The translations under genes and the position numbers were made by a program. The notes under the pieces were generated by a model. That model had not been told where the DNA came from and ran no database searches. It saw only the letters and a list, made by a program, of their open reading frames with translations. Positions 1-7,059 of a stretch of 12,525 nt of DNA are shown piece by piece. Source of the DNA: Thermofilum sp. (GTDB lineage: Archaea > Thermoproteota > Thermoprotei > Thermofilales > Thermofilaceae); NCBI GenBank assembly GCA_020832965.1, contig JAJHRM010000052.1, positions 1 to 12,525 on the forward strand. The letters are read 5' to 3'. The stretch's first letter is position 1. Every line of letters starts with the position of its first letter.

Positions 1-615
1 AACGGCTTCGAGGAGTTTATTGTTTTGACAAAGTTTCCGGACGTGGTAAGGGAGGCCGAGAAGCTCAAGGCACAGGGCTACAACATCCGCTGCTCGATGG
101 ACCCCCCGCTGAAGAGGGTCGGGAAGGGCAAGGCACTGAAACACGCACTGGAGACAGGCGCGGTGGACCCAGACAGAAGGGTGTTCATCGTGTTCCCAGA
201 CGACTTGTTCCTAGACGAGTCTCTGCCACTCAGGTTCCTCTCAAGCCACCTCGAGGCAGTAAACAGGCTAGAGGTGTGGGGAAGCGTAGCAGTAACGGCT
301 GGCCTACAGCTGCCCTACGGATACGTCGAAATAGACTCTCTGAGCTTGGCTACGAGCTTCAAGGAGAAGCCCATATTACCGATACACGCGAGCACAGGCC
401 TATACATATTCGAGCCACAGGCACTAAAGCTACTACAAGAAACAGTAGACATGAACACCGATGAGCCAATAGAGTTCGAAAACGTACTCCTGCCAAGGCT
501 AGCGGAAAAAGCCAAGCTACACGCATTCATCGTCCCACGGGACGCATGGCTACCAGTAAACACACTAAAAGAACTAGAAGAAGCAACAAAAACACTAAAA
601 ACACACAACCACTAA
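1..615 (+). CDS. Sugar-phosphate nucleotidyltransferase, C-terminal part (5' end outside window)
   Basis: This is a GT-A-fold NTP-transferase family protein (GlmU/RfbA/GCD1-like) that would join a sugar 1-phosphate to an NTP to make an activated sugar for the neighbouring glycosyltransferases. The frame is already open at base 1 (NGFEEFIVL precedes the TTG at 25), so the gene is cut by the window edge; the N-terminal GxGTRL nucleotide-binding loop is missing and TTG 25 is not the real start. Visible family features are a GKGKALKHAL segment near residue 45, VFPDDLF near residue 65 with the metal-binding aspartates, FKEKP near residue 122, STGLYIFEP near residue 131 and the terminal WLPVNTLKELEEA segment. 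It ends right after the catalytic domain, with no left-handed beta-helix acyltransferase extension. The specific sugar and base cannot be told. It is the only plus-strand gene and converges on the minus-strand block. Its third codon positions become markedly A/C-rich toward the 3' end. Confidence 0.88.
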   Translation, partial: NGFEEFIVLTKFPDVVREAEKLKAQGYNIRCSMDPPLKRVGKGKALKHALETGAVDPDRRVFIVFPDDLFLDESLPLRFLSSHLEAVNRLEVWGSVAVTAGLQLPYGYVEIDSLSLATSFKEKPILPIHASTGLYIFEPQALKLLQETVDMNTDEPIEFENVLLPRLAEKAKLHAFIVPRDAWLPVNTLKELEEATKTLKTHNH

Positions 616-662
616 AAAAAGCTACACCCCCACCCCACCGCCCCGCCTCCAGCCAGAGCCCC

Positions 663-883
663 TTACAACCTCCAAAAGGTACCGGTGAAGACCCCAGGGA
701 AAACATCAAAAAACCCATACTCGGAGTGCTCCTCGTTCAGCCTAACCTCTCTCCACGTCCTCATAAACCATCCCGATAAAGAAAACGCCTAGCCTCACTA
801 AGCCACACATATTCACATTGAAACGGCCTCCTCAATTTTTCTAGTAATATAATTAGCTTAGTTCTCGGTAACTTTACCCCTAA
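663..883 (-). pseudogene. Frameshifted remnant of an unidentified gene
   Basis: No intact gene of useful size exists between 616 and 970, but two minus-strand frames join into a protein-like sequence. Frame one reads ...GVKLPRT, then EKLRRPF, then EYVWLSEARRFLYRDGL, and stops with TGA at 763-761. The next frame opens at ATG 764-762 and reads MRTWREVRLNEEHSEYG, then FFDVFPGVFTGTFWRL, to TAA at 665-663. The two overlap by ATGA, so they could be two tiny coupled genes, but the sizes (58 codons at most and 33) and the balanced, charged composition across the junction fit a single gene with one frameshift better. I do not recognise the family. It lies downstream of the FrhB-like gene on the same strand. 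The upstream limit is uncertain because the frame runs on into a T-rich tract (about 907-926) that may not be coding. Confidence 0.33.
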
Positions 884-906
884 AGAAAAATTTGCTACAA
901 CTAATG

Positions 907-926
907 AAACAGAAAAACAGAAAAAA
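907..926 (-). terminator. T-rich tract after the FrhB-like gene, candidate archaeal terminator
   Basis: On the minus strand, 45 to 65 bases past the stop codon of the FrhB-like gene, the sequence is a run of T5-T6 blocks broken by single C/G bases (TTTTTTCTGTTTTTCTGTTT). Archaeal RNA polymerase commonly terminates at such U-rich runs without a hairpin. Against this call, the same bases are within an open frame that continues into the gene relic at 663-883. Confidence 0.28.
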
Positions 927-970
927 TGGAAATCCAATACTCCGTCAGTTACATGCCTACCTATTCCGTC

Positions 971-2095
971 CTATTTTAACATCCTAACCACCTCTTGCCC
1001 CTTTGCTGACTGAAGACGCCGGATACCCCTTCTCACCCTACCCCACCTAGTTCCCAACCCCTCGTCAACCAGCAACGCCAAACTAAGCAACCAACCAACG
1101 CCTCTGTGATAAAACGACAAAAGAGGCCACGCGCCCTCCCTCAAAGCCAAAGCCCTCCCAAAAACATACGCCGCTTCTCGCAAAATAGTAAACACACCAG
1201 GCGACAAAGAAATGCCATTCTTTACGTCGGCAAAGACTCGAGCAGTAGACTTTATCAACACAGAATCTGGCAACGCAAATATCGGGTCAACCTCCCGCAA
1301 CACAAGATACCCAGCCTCAGAAGCCTCCCTCAGAAGATTCAGCCCCTTCTCACTCCTAACCACCACAAGAGTAGCGCCGCCAAGCTTCATAAAAGGCTCT
1401 CTCTCGCGCGCTGGCAATGTCCACGGATCCGCGAGAGAGAGATCTGCCCCTACATTAGTTGGGTTAGTGCAGACAAAACAGCTCCTACCGTAGAAATAGT
1501 GTCCAAAACCAGAATCCCAAAAAATGGGGAAAGAAATACGGACGACGCCCCCGCTAGTCCATATGCTGGTGAAGCCAGGCCAACCGTACCCCCTAAAAGA
1601 AATCGACACGACCTCATACGCAGAAATATGGAACCTCTTAAGCGCATACCTTACGGCATATACATTAGGTGTATTGTTACAGTAAGGCCCCAAAATAAAG
1701 ACGGCGTGCTCCCTACCCCTCAGACGGGCAAGACGCCTAGCAGCTTCGACATAGCAGGGGACGGCGGTAACTGCAATTCTACCAAATCTCCGTAATGCCA
1801 AGTCAAATACCTTCGCAAAACCAAAAGTAGGTGCATAAAGAGACCCCGAAAACCTCTCTAATTCCTCCCCCTGCCGCACCACAGTCCACACCCCGTACAC
1901 AAAACCACGATTAACCCGCTGCCTAGGCACCACCACGGCATCAACGCGGTGATGCTCTAGGAGATACCTAAGCAACGCCGTACCAACACCGCCACTTGCA
2001 CCCCTACGCCGAATTCTTTCATCAGTCGCCCAAGCAATATAAACAGCAGAATAGTTGCCGATAAGGCTCCTCACAATCTTATCAGGGGTAGACAT
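971..2095 (-). CDS. FrhB-like coenzyme F420 hydrogenase/dehydrogenase beta-subunit family oxidoreductase
   Basis: This 374-residue protein belongs to the FrhB/FdhB family, whose members bind FAD and an iron-sulfur cluster and pass electrons to or from F420 or other acceptors. Seen in the sequence: RRRGASGGVGTALLRYLLE (residues 29-47), the usual flavin-side opening; AVPC (C114); LGPYCNN (C139); RGYGWPGF (168-175); CFVCTNPTNVGADLSLADPW (C206 and C209); and GGATLVVVRSEKGLNLL near 239. The four cysteines match the family's cluster ligands, but the usual CxxCxD and GD motifs here read CxxCTNP and AD. No F420-hydrogenase partner genes are nearby. Related proteins in surface-polysaccharide clusters often sit beside pyruvyl transferases, as here, so a redox step in glycan modification is more likely than energy metabolism (inference). 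ATG at 2095 is preceded by a weak GAGG. Its coding strand is G/T-rich, unlike the GT2 gene at 11380. Confidence 0.85.
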   Translation of the reverse strand: MSTPDKIVRSLIGNYSAVYIAWATDERIRRRGASGGVGTALLRYLLEHHRVDAVVVPRQRVNRGFVYGVWTVVRQGEELERFSGSLYAPTFGFAKVFDLALRRFGRIAVTAVPCYVEAARRLARLRGREHAVFILGPYCNNTPNVYAVRYALKRFHISAYEVVSISFRGYGWPGFTSIWTSGGVVRISFPIFWDSGFGHYFYGRSCFVCTNPTNVGADLSLADPWTLPAREREPFMKLGGATLVVVRSEKGLNLLREASEAGYLVLREVDPIFALPDSVLIKSTARVFADVKNGISLSPGVFTILREAAYVFGRALALREGAWPLLSFYHRGVGWLLSLALLVDEGLGTRWGRVRRGIRRLQSAKGQEVVRMLK

Positions 2096-2150
2096 GAAGC
2101 CTCATTTCAAGCTCTATGTTATCTCAAAGCTTGTGCCACGACTTATCAAA

Positions 2151-2158
2151 CTATATCA
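2151..2158 (-). promoter_or_regulatory. Possible TATA box upstream of the FrhB-like gene
   Basis: On the minus strand the gap before the FrhB-like gene contains TGATATAG, about 55 bases upstream of the ATG, preceded by an AAGTTTTC stretch that could act as a BRE. It is the most TATA-like element in this 117-base gap, but the match to the archaeal consensus is poor. Confidence 0.2.
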
Positions 2159-2212
2159 GAAAACTTGAAGCGCCTCCTAGATTCCACGCCGTCTGCACAA
2201 TTCATAGTCACA

Positions 2213-2608
2213 CTATCTCCTCCGACGACGCAACACCCGCACAGGCAACTTAACCTTTTCAAGCCTCCCATTGACAGCATGGCTTATAACTCTGCTCTCT
2301 TGCGAAATAGTCTCCATAACTCTAGCCACAACAAGCCACAAGTTTCCATACTCCTTGGCATTAAAAGCATCAACCAAATACAGCTCCTCCTCTAAGCCTA
2401 AGTGCAACAACACGTCACGCACCTTCACATCATCCCATGCTGTATCGTAGTCTTTACTTACTTCGTCAGCATATTTCTTCTAAGTCTTTTAGGCGCGCGA
2501 TTTATCGCCTTCTAAAGCTAAAAGGCTTGCCCTTGCATTATCTTCAACATAATGAAGCCTTTTAATCGATTTCCATTTAAAACATAATAGGAGGATTTTT
2601 GCCCTTAT
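2213..2608 (-). pseudogene. Decayed gene with two in-frame nonsense codons, family unknown
   Basis: A single minus-strand frame runs from beyond 2608 to a stop at 2215-2213 and reads as convincing protein on both sides of two stops: RLHYVEDNARASLLALEGD, SRA, stop (TAA 2491-2489), KT, stop (TAG 2482-2480), KKYADEVSKDYDTAWDDVKV, then RDVLLHLGLEEELYLVDAF, NLWLVVARVMETI and a C-terminus of VKLPVRVLRRRRR. A single T-to-A change at each stop would restore TTA and TTG leucines (SRALKTLKKYADEV), so both look like point nonsense mutations in a once-intact helical protein. A GTG at 2428 could still start a 71-residue product from the 3' part. No plausible start is seen at the upstream end, so the N-terminus may also be lost. 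I cannot assign a family. It separates the FrhB-like gene from the glycosyltransferase operon. Confidence 0.5.
2578..2592. repeat. Direct repeat copy A (TAAARCATAATAGGA)
   Basis: The 15 bases TAAAACATAATAGGA recur at 2757-2771 with one mismatch (14 of 15), and both copies are followed by a similar G-G-TTT-GC stretch. Copy A lies within the decayed frame of the 2213-2608 relic. The length is near what chance allows in AT-rich DNA. Confidence 0.35.
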
Positions 2609-2756
2609 ATTATAGAAGAAAATATCGCAACAACTCCAGTTCGAGGATTGTTTAGGTTTTGCTTGGTCTATAAACGTTGAAGCACCTGAAAGTTGCCGTG
2701 GAAATTTGTAGGGCTAAACCAAAGTTAACTGCTACCCCTTCAGCGTTGTACCTAGA

Positions 2757-2771
2757 TAAAGCATAATAGGA
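2757..2771. repeat. Direct repeat copy B (TAAARCATAATAGGA)
   Basis: TAAAGCATAATAGGA is the second copy of the short repeat at 2578-2592. It sits 21 bases from the 3' end of the last gene of the glycosyltransferase operon, next to a GCGCGCGC run, at the left edge of the AT-rich block. Confidence 0.35.
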
Positions 2772-2792
2772 AGGTTTGCGCGCGCTAGGTAT

Positions 2793-4058
2793 TTAAAAAG
2801 TTTCATGGATGCTAGACCCACTTCTATGTTTGAAGTTCTGTAGAATTCTATTATACAATTCCAAGTGTTTTTCAGTTATAACATTCAGTGAAAACTCCTT
2901 TAGGGCTCTTTCTCTGCTATTGGTTGACATATATATCCACAAATTCTTATCCTCTAAAACAATCCTAACGGCATCAGCTAACCTATCATAGTTCTCTAGA
3001 GGCGCCAGTATCCCCGTTTTTCCGTTTTCCACAATTTCATTAATAGGTGGGATATCAAATGCTACAATAGGTCTTCCGCACGCCATAGCTTCTGCTAGAG
3101 GCATGCCGAAGCCTTCCTGTATTGAAGGATAAAGTAATATTTCACCTAGGTTGTAGTATAGTGGTAGTTGATTATATGGAACCCAACCAGTAAAGAATAC
3201 TCTACTCTTTAAATTATATTTATCGATTAAATGCTTAACATAGTTCCAATAATGAATATTTAATTGAGGTACAACCCTATAGCCAGTAACAAGAAGAACT
3301 ACATCTCTCGGCAACTTGGTTAAGCATCGAATAGCATAATGCAGACCTTTTCTAAGAACTAGATGATCGGTTCCCACATGAAGAAGTATTTTTTTATCCT
3401 CTAAACCAAGCATTCTTTTTAACTCGTATAGCTTTTCCTTATTGACGTATGGTGTAAAGAAGCTGGTGTCTACGGGGTTATAAATTGTCACAATTCTACC
3501 CTTAGCTTCTGGTATGGCACTTTCAACATATGTTCTTATAGCATTTGATACGACTATGATAGCACTAGTTTTTTTGAATACTATTTTGCATAGATTTAAT
3601 TGGAAATTCCTGTCAACAGTAGTGAGCAGGTAGCGGGTCATCGAGCCTCGATAATTACAAGATAGGTCCTCCATCCAAGGATAATGATTCAACTCATAAA
3701 TTACTAAAGGATACGTGCGAGTAAAGCTTTTAGCTAGAAACAAAGCATTTATAGGCCTTGTGGTTACGACTAATGTGTCTTCTTTAGATTCCCGAAATAT
3801 CTTATTAAGTAATTTATTAGAGTATCTCCATGAATTTACATAATGAATTATATATTCCAGCTTTATGCTTCTAAAAGCAATCGAAGGGTGCTCATGAAAG
3901 TTTATACCGAGATAAGTATATTCTCTTAAAGTGCTTCCAGGCTGTATAACTGAGACTTTAACGCTGTTTCTTAAAAGGTGAGGAATTAATCGTAGTACAA
4001 CTCTTTCGGACACTCCGTAGCCAAGTCTATGTGGTGTTAAAATAAATATTACATGCAT
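2793..4058 (-). CDS. GT4-family glycosyltransferase
   Basis: A 421-residue GT-B-fold retaining glycosyltransferase of family GT4 (GT1 in Pfam terms), expected to act in the cytoplasm or at the inner membrane face and move a sugar from a nucleotide donor to the growing glycan. The N-terminal domain has LGYGVSERVVLRL near residues 12-24, a form of the usual GG-x-E acceptor-side loop. The C-terminal donor domain starts at ILLHVGT near 224, with LRKGL at 235-239 replacing the R/K-x4-K phosphate-binding segment, and carries the E-x7-E pair at E315 and E323 (EGFGMPLAEAMACGRPIVA). ATG 4058 follows the stop of the pyruvyl transferase gene by one base, with a GAGG inside that gene's end, so the two are probably translationally coupled. 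This is the last gene of the operon. Donor and acceptor cannot be predicted. Confidence 0.9.
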   Translation of the reverse strand: MHVIFILTPHRLGYGVSERVVLRLIPHLLRNSVKVSVIQPGSTLREYTYLGINFHEHPSIAFRSIKLEYIIHYVNSWRYSNKLLNKIFRESKEDTLVVTTRPINALFLAKSFTRTYPLVIYELNHYPWMEDLSCNYRGSMTRYLLTTVDRNFQLNLCKIVFKKTSAIIVVSNAIRTYVESAIPEAKGRIVTIYNPVDTSFFTPYVNKEKLYELKRMLGLEDKKILLHVGTDHLVLRKGLHYAIRCLTKLPRDVVLLVTGYRVVPQLNIHYWNYVKHLIDKYNLKSRVFFTGWVPYNQLPLYYNLGEILLYPSIQEGFGMPLAEAMACGRPIVAFDIPPINEIVENGKTGILAPLENYDRLADAVRIVLEDKNLWIYMSTNSRERALKEFSLNVITEKHLELYNRILQNFKHRSGSSIHETF

Positions 4059-4059
4059 G

Positions 4060-5295
4060 TCATCCGCCTCGAAGAGACTCTATCTTTGTACGTAAGGATT
4101 CTAAATCTGAAACAGCTTTTTCAACTTTTTCATCAATATCTCTACTAATTTCTTCGTAATTGTCTAACAAAAATGTAATTCTATCTGGTAACAAACTCAT
4201 TTCCTTTAATGACATAAAGAAATAGTTTGTATTTAATTTCAAAGTTGTGAGAACATCCAAAACTTTCTCTCTGTATGTCTTTGGAAAAATAAAGAAAGCC
4301 GGTTTTGATGCAGATAAGCCCATAATTCCATCATGCATTCTCGTTGTAATAAGGAGGTCTACATTACTATAGAAGTTCCATGCAGCATGAAGAGAGTCAA
4401 ATCGCATTGTTAATATTTTAGGTGAATTCTTTAAGGATATTTTTGTTTTAAGGATATTAAGAAGACTTTCTATGGCTGAGTAATCGGCTGATAATGCTAA
4501 GGATGTCAAGTATATTTCTACATCATTGTTCATTTTTTGAGTAAGTTTATAAATCAGCGTTGATAGGTATTGTATGTATCTATAAAATTCATCTACTTCA
4601 AAAATATCACGTCTTGGAATAATGGCTATTTTTATTTTCTCATTTCTTTTTTTATTGATTAATGGAAAAATTTTTCTTATATAAAATGCTACATCCGGCT
4701 TTATTTCTATTTTTTTGCCCCCTATTTTGCATACTTTATTTAACAATGCGTAAGTATAAGCTCCTCTCACAAACAAGTAGTCAAATTCGCCAAGGATCTT
4801 ACAATACTTTTTAAATATTATTTGATCGATGGAGCCAACACCGCGTAAATCAATGCTCATTGGTAACGCAACAAGCTTAGTATTTTGAGATTTGAATGCC
4901 TGATAGAGCTCTGTATATATGGGATTGAAAACGTGGGAAGTGTGCCCCCCAAAGATCACGAGATCTTCACGTGTGACTTGCCTTAGATTATCGTGGTATC
5001 GATGAATATTGCTTAAAAAATGAAAGAGGATATATCTGAAGCGCTGAGACACACAGATTTTGCGACTGTGAATTACTGAAAAAAGGACATCAGATAAGAT
5101 ATTATAGTTATAAATGTAATTATAAATTGAGAATCCTTCTTGGAGGAGCTCCTTCAATTCATGTGGTATTTGAGAAGCTTCGTCTACTCTAATGTAGAGA
5201 GCTTTCTCTTCGAAGTTATTGAGCATTTTGCTCGCAGAATAATATTGCAAGAAGTCTCCAAGGTTGTTGACAGGGGCAATTCCAACTAGTATCAT
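4060..5295 (-). CDS. Polysaccharide pyruvyl transferase family protein
   Basis: A 411-residue member of the PS_pyruv_trans family (CsaB/WcaK/ExoV-like), which transfers pyruvate from phosphoenolpyruvate to a sugar to form a ketal and adds a negative charge to surface polysaccharide. Seen: VNNLGDFLQYYSASKML at 9-25 (the GD opening), VIFGGH at 113-118, SIDLRG at 147-152, FVRGAYTYALL at 175-185, KPDVAFY at 199-205, and the strongest family mark, DLLITTRMHDGIMGLSASKP at 313-332, with the conserved R-x-H and a following FPKTYREKV. Compared with typical members, the GGG loop reads GGH and the VRD segment reads VRG, so substrate use may differ. The C-terminal 50 residues are a charged, probably coiled-coil helix. 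A clear GGGAGG precedes the start. It sits between the DUF2206 gene and a GT4 gene in a coding strand that is very AT-rich. Confidence 0.82.
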   Translation of the reverse strand: MILVGIAPVNNLGDFLQYYSASKMLNNFEEKALYIRVDEASQIPHELKELLQEGFSIYNYIYNYNILSDVLFSVIHSRKICVSQRFRYILFHFLSNIHRYHDNLRQVTREDLVIFGGHTSHVFNPIYTELYQAFKSQNTKLVALPMSIDLRGVGSIDQIIFKKYCKILGEFDYLFVRGAYTYALLNKVCKIGGKKIEIKPDVAFYIRKIFPLINKKRNEKIKIAIIPRRDIFEVDEFYRYIQYLSTLIYKLTQKMNNDVEIYLTSLALSADYSAIESLLNILKTKISLKNSPKILTMRFDSLHAAWNFYSNVDLLITTRMHDGIMGLSASKPAFFIFPKTYREKVLDVLTTLKLNTNYFFMSLKEMSLLPDRITFLLDNYEEISRDIDEKVEKAVSDLESLRTKIESLRGG

Positions 5296-5301
5296 CCTTT
5301 A

Positions 5302-5309
5302 TCCTCCCC
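5302..5309 (-). promoter_or_regulatory. Strong ribosome binding site for the pyruvyl transferase gene
   Basis: The minus strand reads GGGGAGGAT ending seven bases before ATG 5295, in the 24-base gap after the DUF2206 stop codon. It is the best Shine-Dalgarno match in the operon and fixes the start. Most other genes here rely on overlap with the previous gene. Confidence 0.7.
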
Positions 5310-5319
5310 GTTTTTAGTT

Positions 5320-7053
5320 CTAGCAAGCCAAGCCAATCATAGAACCGCCAGAATATACTAGTGAATGCTCCGTTGTATTATAAATAACATCCATTTTAAT
5401 ATATTGCCTTATTTGCATTGTTCCAATATTTCGTCTTACTAGAAAGCCATAAAACGCATTATTCTCTCTGATAAATACCACATTTCCACATATAAGATTA
5501 ACCTGGGGGGAGATAAGAATAATTCTACTTAAATTAATATAGGCCCGGATGTTGTTCTTGCCAATAATATCGGCGTAAACCTGTAAATTGTCTTGACTAA
5601 AGTACTTTAGCCATAAGATGGCATAATAATCTTGTGAAGTTGGTGTAAACCTATCAATAAAAGGATTAAGAGCATCCGAGAAAGATTCTTCAGGATAGCC
5701 TAGTTTATTAGCTACTTCGTACATGTAACCACTATTGAAGAGAAGGAATAACGCGAGAAAAGATATCCAGAAACTTTCTCTCTTTACAAATCTAATGACC
5801 CTTCCGACAAACTTATATCCGTCTACTAAACTAGGAGCTAGTATAAAGGAAGCCAAGTGGTAAATTCTCGTAATGTTAACTGCTGCAGACATTGTTGAAA
5901 AGCCTGTAATAATAAAAAATATACCTGCGGCTATCGTTAATGAATGATAAAGAATCTTTTTTTCTTGGTAAATAGCTTGCTTTCTAATGAACAGCTGGAG
6001 CATTAGCATTATGTTTGATAGTACTCCTAGAGCAATAAATATAAGTGTGAATAAGTACATATATGTTAGAAATTGATGAAGGAAGGTTTTTGGTTTTACA
6101 ACATATTCGACTCCTTGAGCATAATAAGGTGAAAGCATTTCATTTATATTTTCAATAAATGTCCTCACCGTAGTCGCTGCCGCAATAATAATAGACGCAC
6201 CTGAAGTATACGTATAATGCATATAGTGTATTATGAAACTTGTAATGATAACATACAATAACGCCTTCCGACGTAGAAGTACAAAAATAATAAGCTCGGA
6301 AATCAAAAAGATACTAAGCCACGTATAATATGTACCGTAGTGTGAGTATACTAATGCAGACATAAATAAGACCAATAATGAGGAGTCTCTAAAGCGTTTC
6401 AAGAAATTGCTCTCATTGCTATGTGCTATGATATAGTATAATAGTAAAGCTAGAATAACTTCAGCGATCATCTGCTTAACTATTTGAAGAAGCTCTGTGT
6501 AAAATGGAAACATGGATATAAAGTAGAATGTCGCGATAAAAGATTCTTTCTCGTTATAACCTAGTTTAATATACATTTTATACAAGATGAGAGGAATTAT
6601 TGAGCAAATCAATGGAAATGCAATCTTGAAGATCTCAATTAAAGAAAGCGAGGATACGATTTGTAGTATAGGGGTAAGTATAGTAACCGAAAAGGCACTA
6701 TTGTAGGTGTGGGGGATAGTCGGATCCCAAAAACCACTCTCTAGAATCCTTTGGGCTAAATAATGCTCAACTTGTATATCTGCGCCATTTAGATATTGCG
6801 AAGATAGAGTAATATGATAGCACAAAGAAATCGATATAATATATATGATAATTAATTTTAATCCAGTTTTTGATTTTTGAGGTTCTAAAAATAGGTACAT
6901 TAATGGCGAAATGGCGACAAGAGGTACGTATGTGTACAATAAAGTAGGATCTCTATAAAATGCCACATTCAACGCCCCCACAATACTTAAGACTATTAGC
7001 ACTAGGAGATAAAGCCAAATTAAGAGTATCGTTAGTTTTGGTTTCCATAGCAT
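5320..7053 (-). CDS. DUF2206-type multi-spanning membrane protein, GT-C-like candidate
   Basis: A 577-residue integral membrane protein. Hydrophobic segments start at about residues 8, 42, 66, 124, 142, 170, 190, 225, 247, 265, 330, 370, 395 and 428, then a soluble, probably outside-facing region runs to the end. Recognisable DUF2206 features are LNGADIQVEHYLAQRILESG at 88-107, YNSAFSVTILTPIL at 117-130, KIAFPLICSIIPLILYKMY at 143-161, FPFYTELLQIVKQMIAE at 182-198 and SHYGTYYTW at 237-245. The acidic D92/E96 pair lies in the first long loop, where GT-C enzymes such as AglB and PMT carry a catalytic acid. By position in the operon it could be a polyprenyl-phosphate-sugar transferase or a glycan polymerase; neither is proven for the family. 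It starts six bases after the preceding GT4 gene. Confidence 0.75.
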   Translation of the reverse strand: MLWKPKLTILLIWLYLLVLIVLSIVGALNVAFYRDPTLLYTYVPLVAISPLMYLFLEPQKSKTGLKLIIIYIISISLCYHITLSSQYLNGADIQVEHYLAQRILESGFWDPTIPHTYNSAFSVTILTPILQIVSSLSLIEIFKIAFPLICSIIPLILYKMYIKLGYNEKESFIATFYFISMFPFYTELLQIVKQMIAEVILALLLYYIIAHSNESNFLKRFRDSSLLVLFMSALVYSHYGTYYTWLSIFLISELIIFVLLRRKALLYVIITSFIIHYMHYTYTSGASIIIAAATTVRTFIENINEMLSPYYAQGVEYVVKPKTFLHQFLTYMYLFTLIFIALGVLSNIMLMLQLFIRKQAIYQEKKILYHSLTIAAGIFFIITGFSTMSAAVNITRIYHLASFILAPSLVDGYKFVGRVIRFVKRESFWISFLALFLLFNSGYMYEVANKLGYPEESFSDALNPFIDRFTPTSQDYYAILWLKYFSQDNLQVYADIIGKNNIRAYINLSRIILISPQVNLICGNVVFIRENNAFYGFLVRRNIGTMQIRQYIKMDVIYNTTEHSLVYSGGSMIGLAC

Positions 7054-7059
7054 CCGCTC

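Noticed and set aside
546..779. A plus-strand frame past the nucleotidyltransferase stop
   Set aside because: It reads Lys/Thr/Pro-rich low-complexity sequence and overlaps the end of the real gene in another frame; the protein-like signal here is on the minus strand.
1106..1795. A 229-codon plus-strand open frame
   Set aside because: It is antisense to the FrhB-like gene, whose family motifs are clear; the strong C/A bias of the plus strand removes stops and its translation is low-complexity with no motif.
2609..2792. Possible tRNA, CRISPR or small RNA in the gap before the last operon gene
   Set aside because: No cloverleaf, regularly spaced repeat or clear C/D box pair could be found by reading; the upstream continuation of the dead frame here looks less like protein than the part kept in the call.
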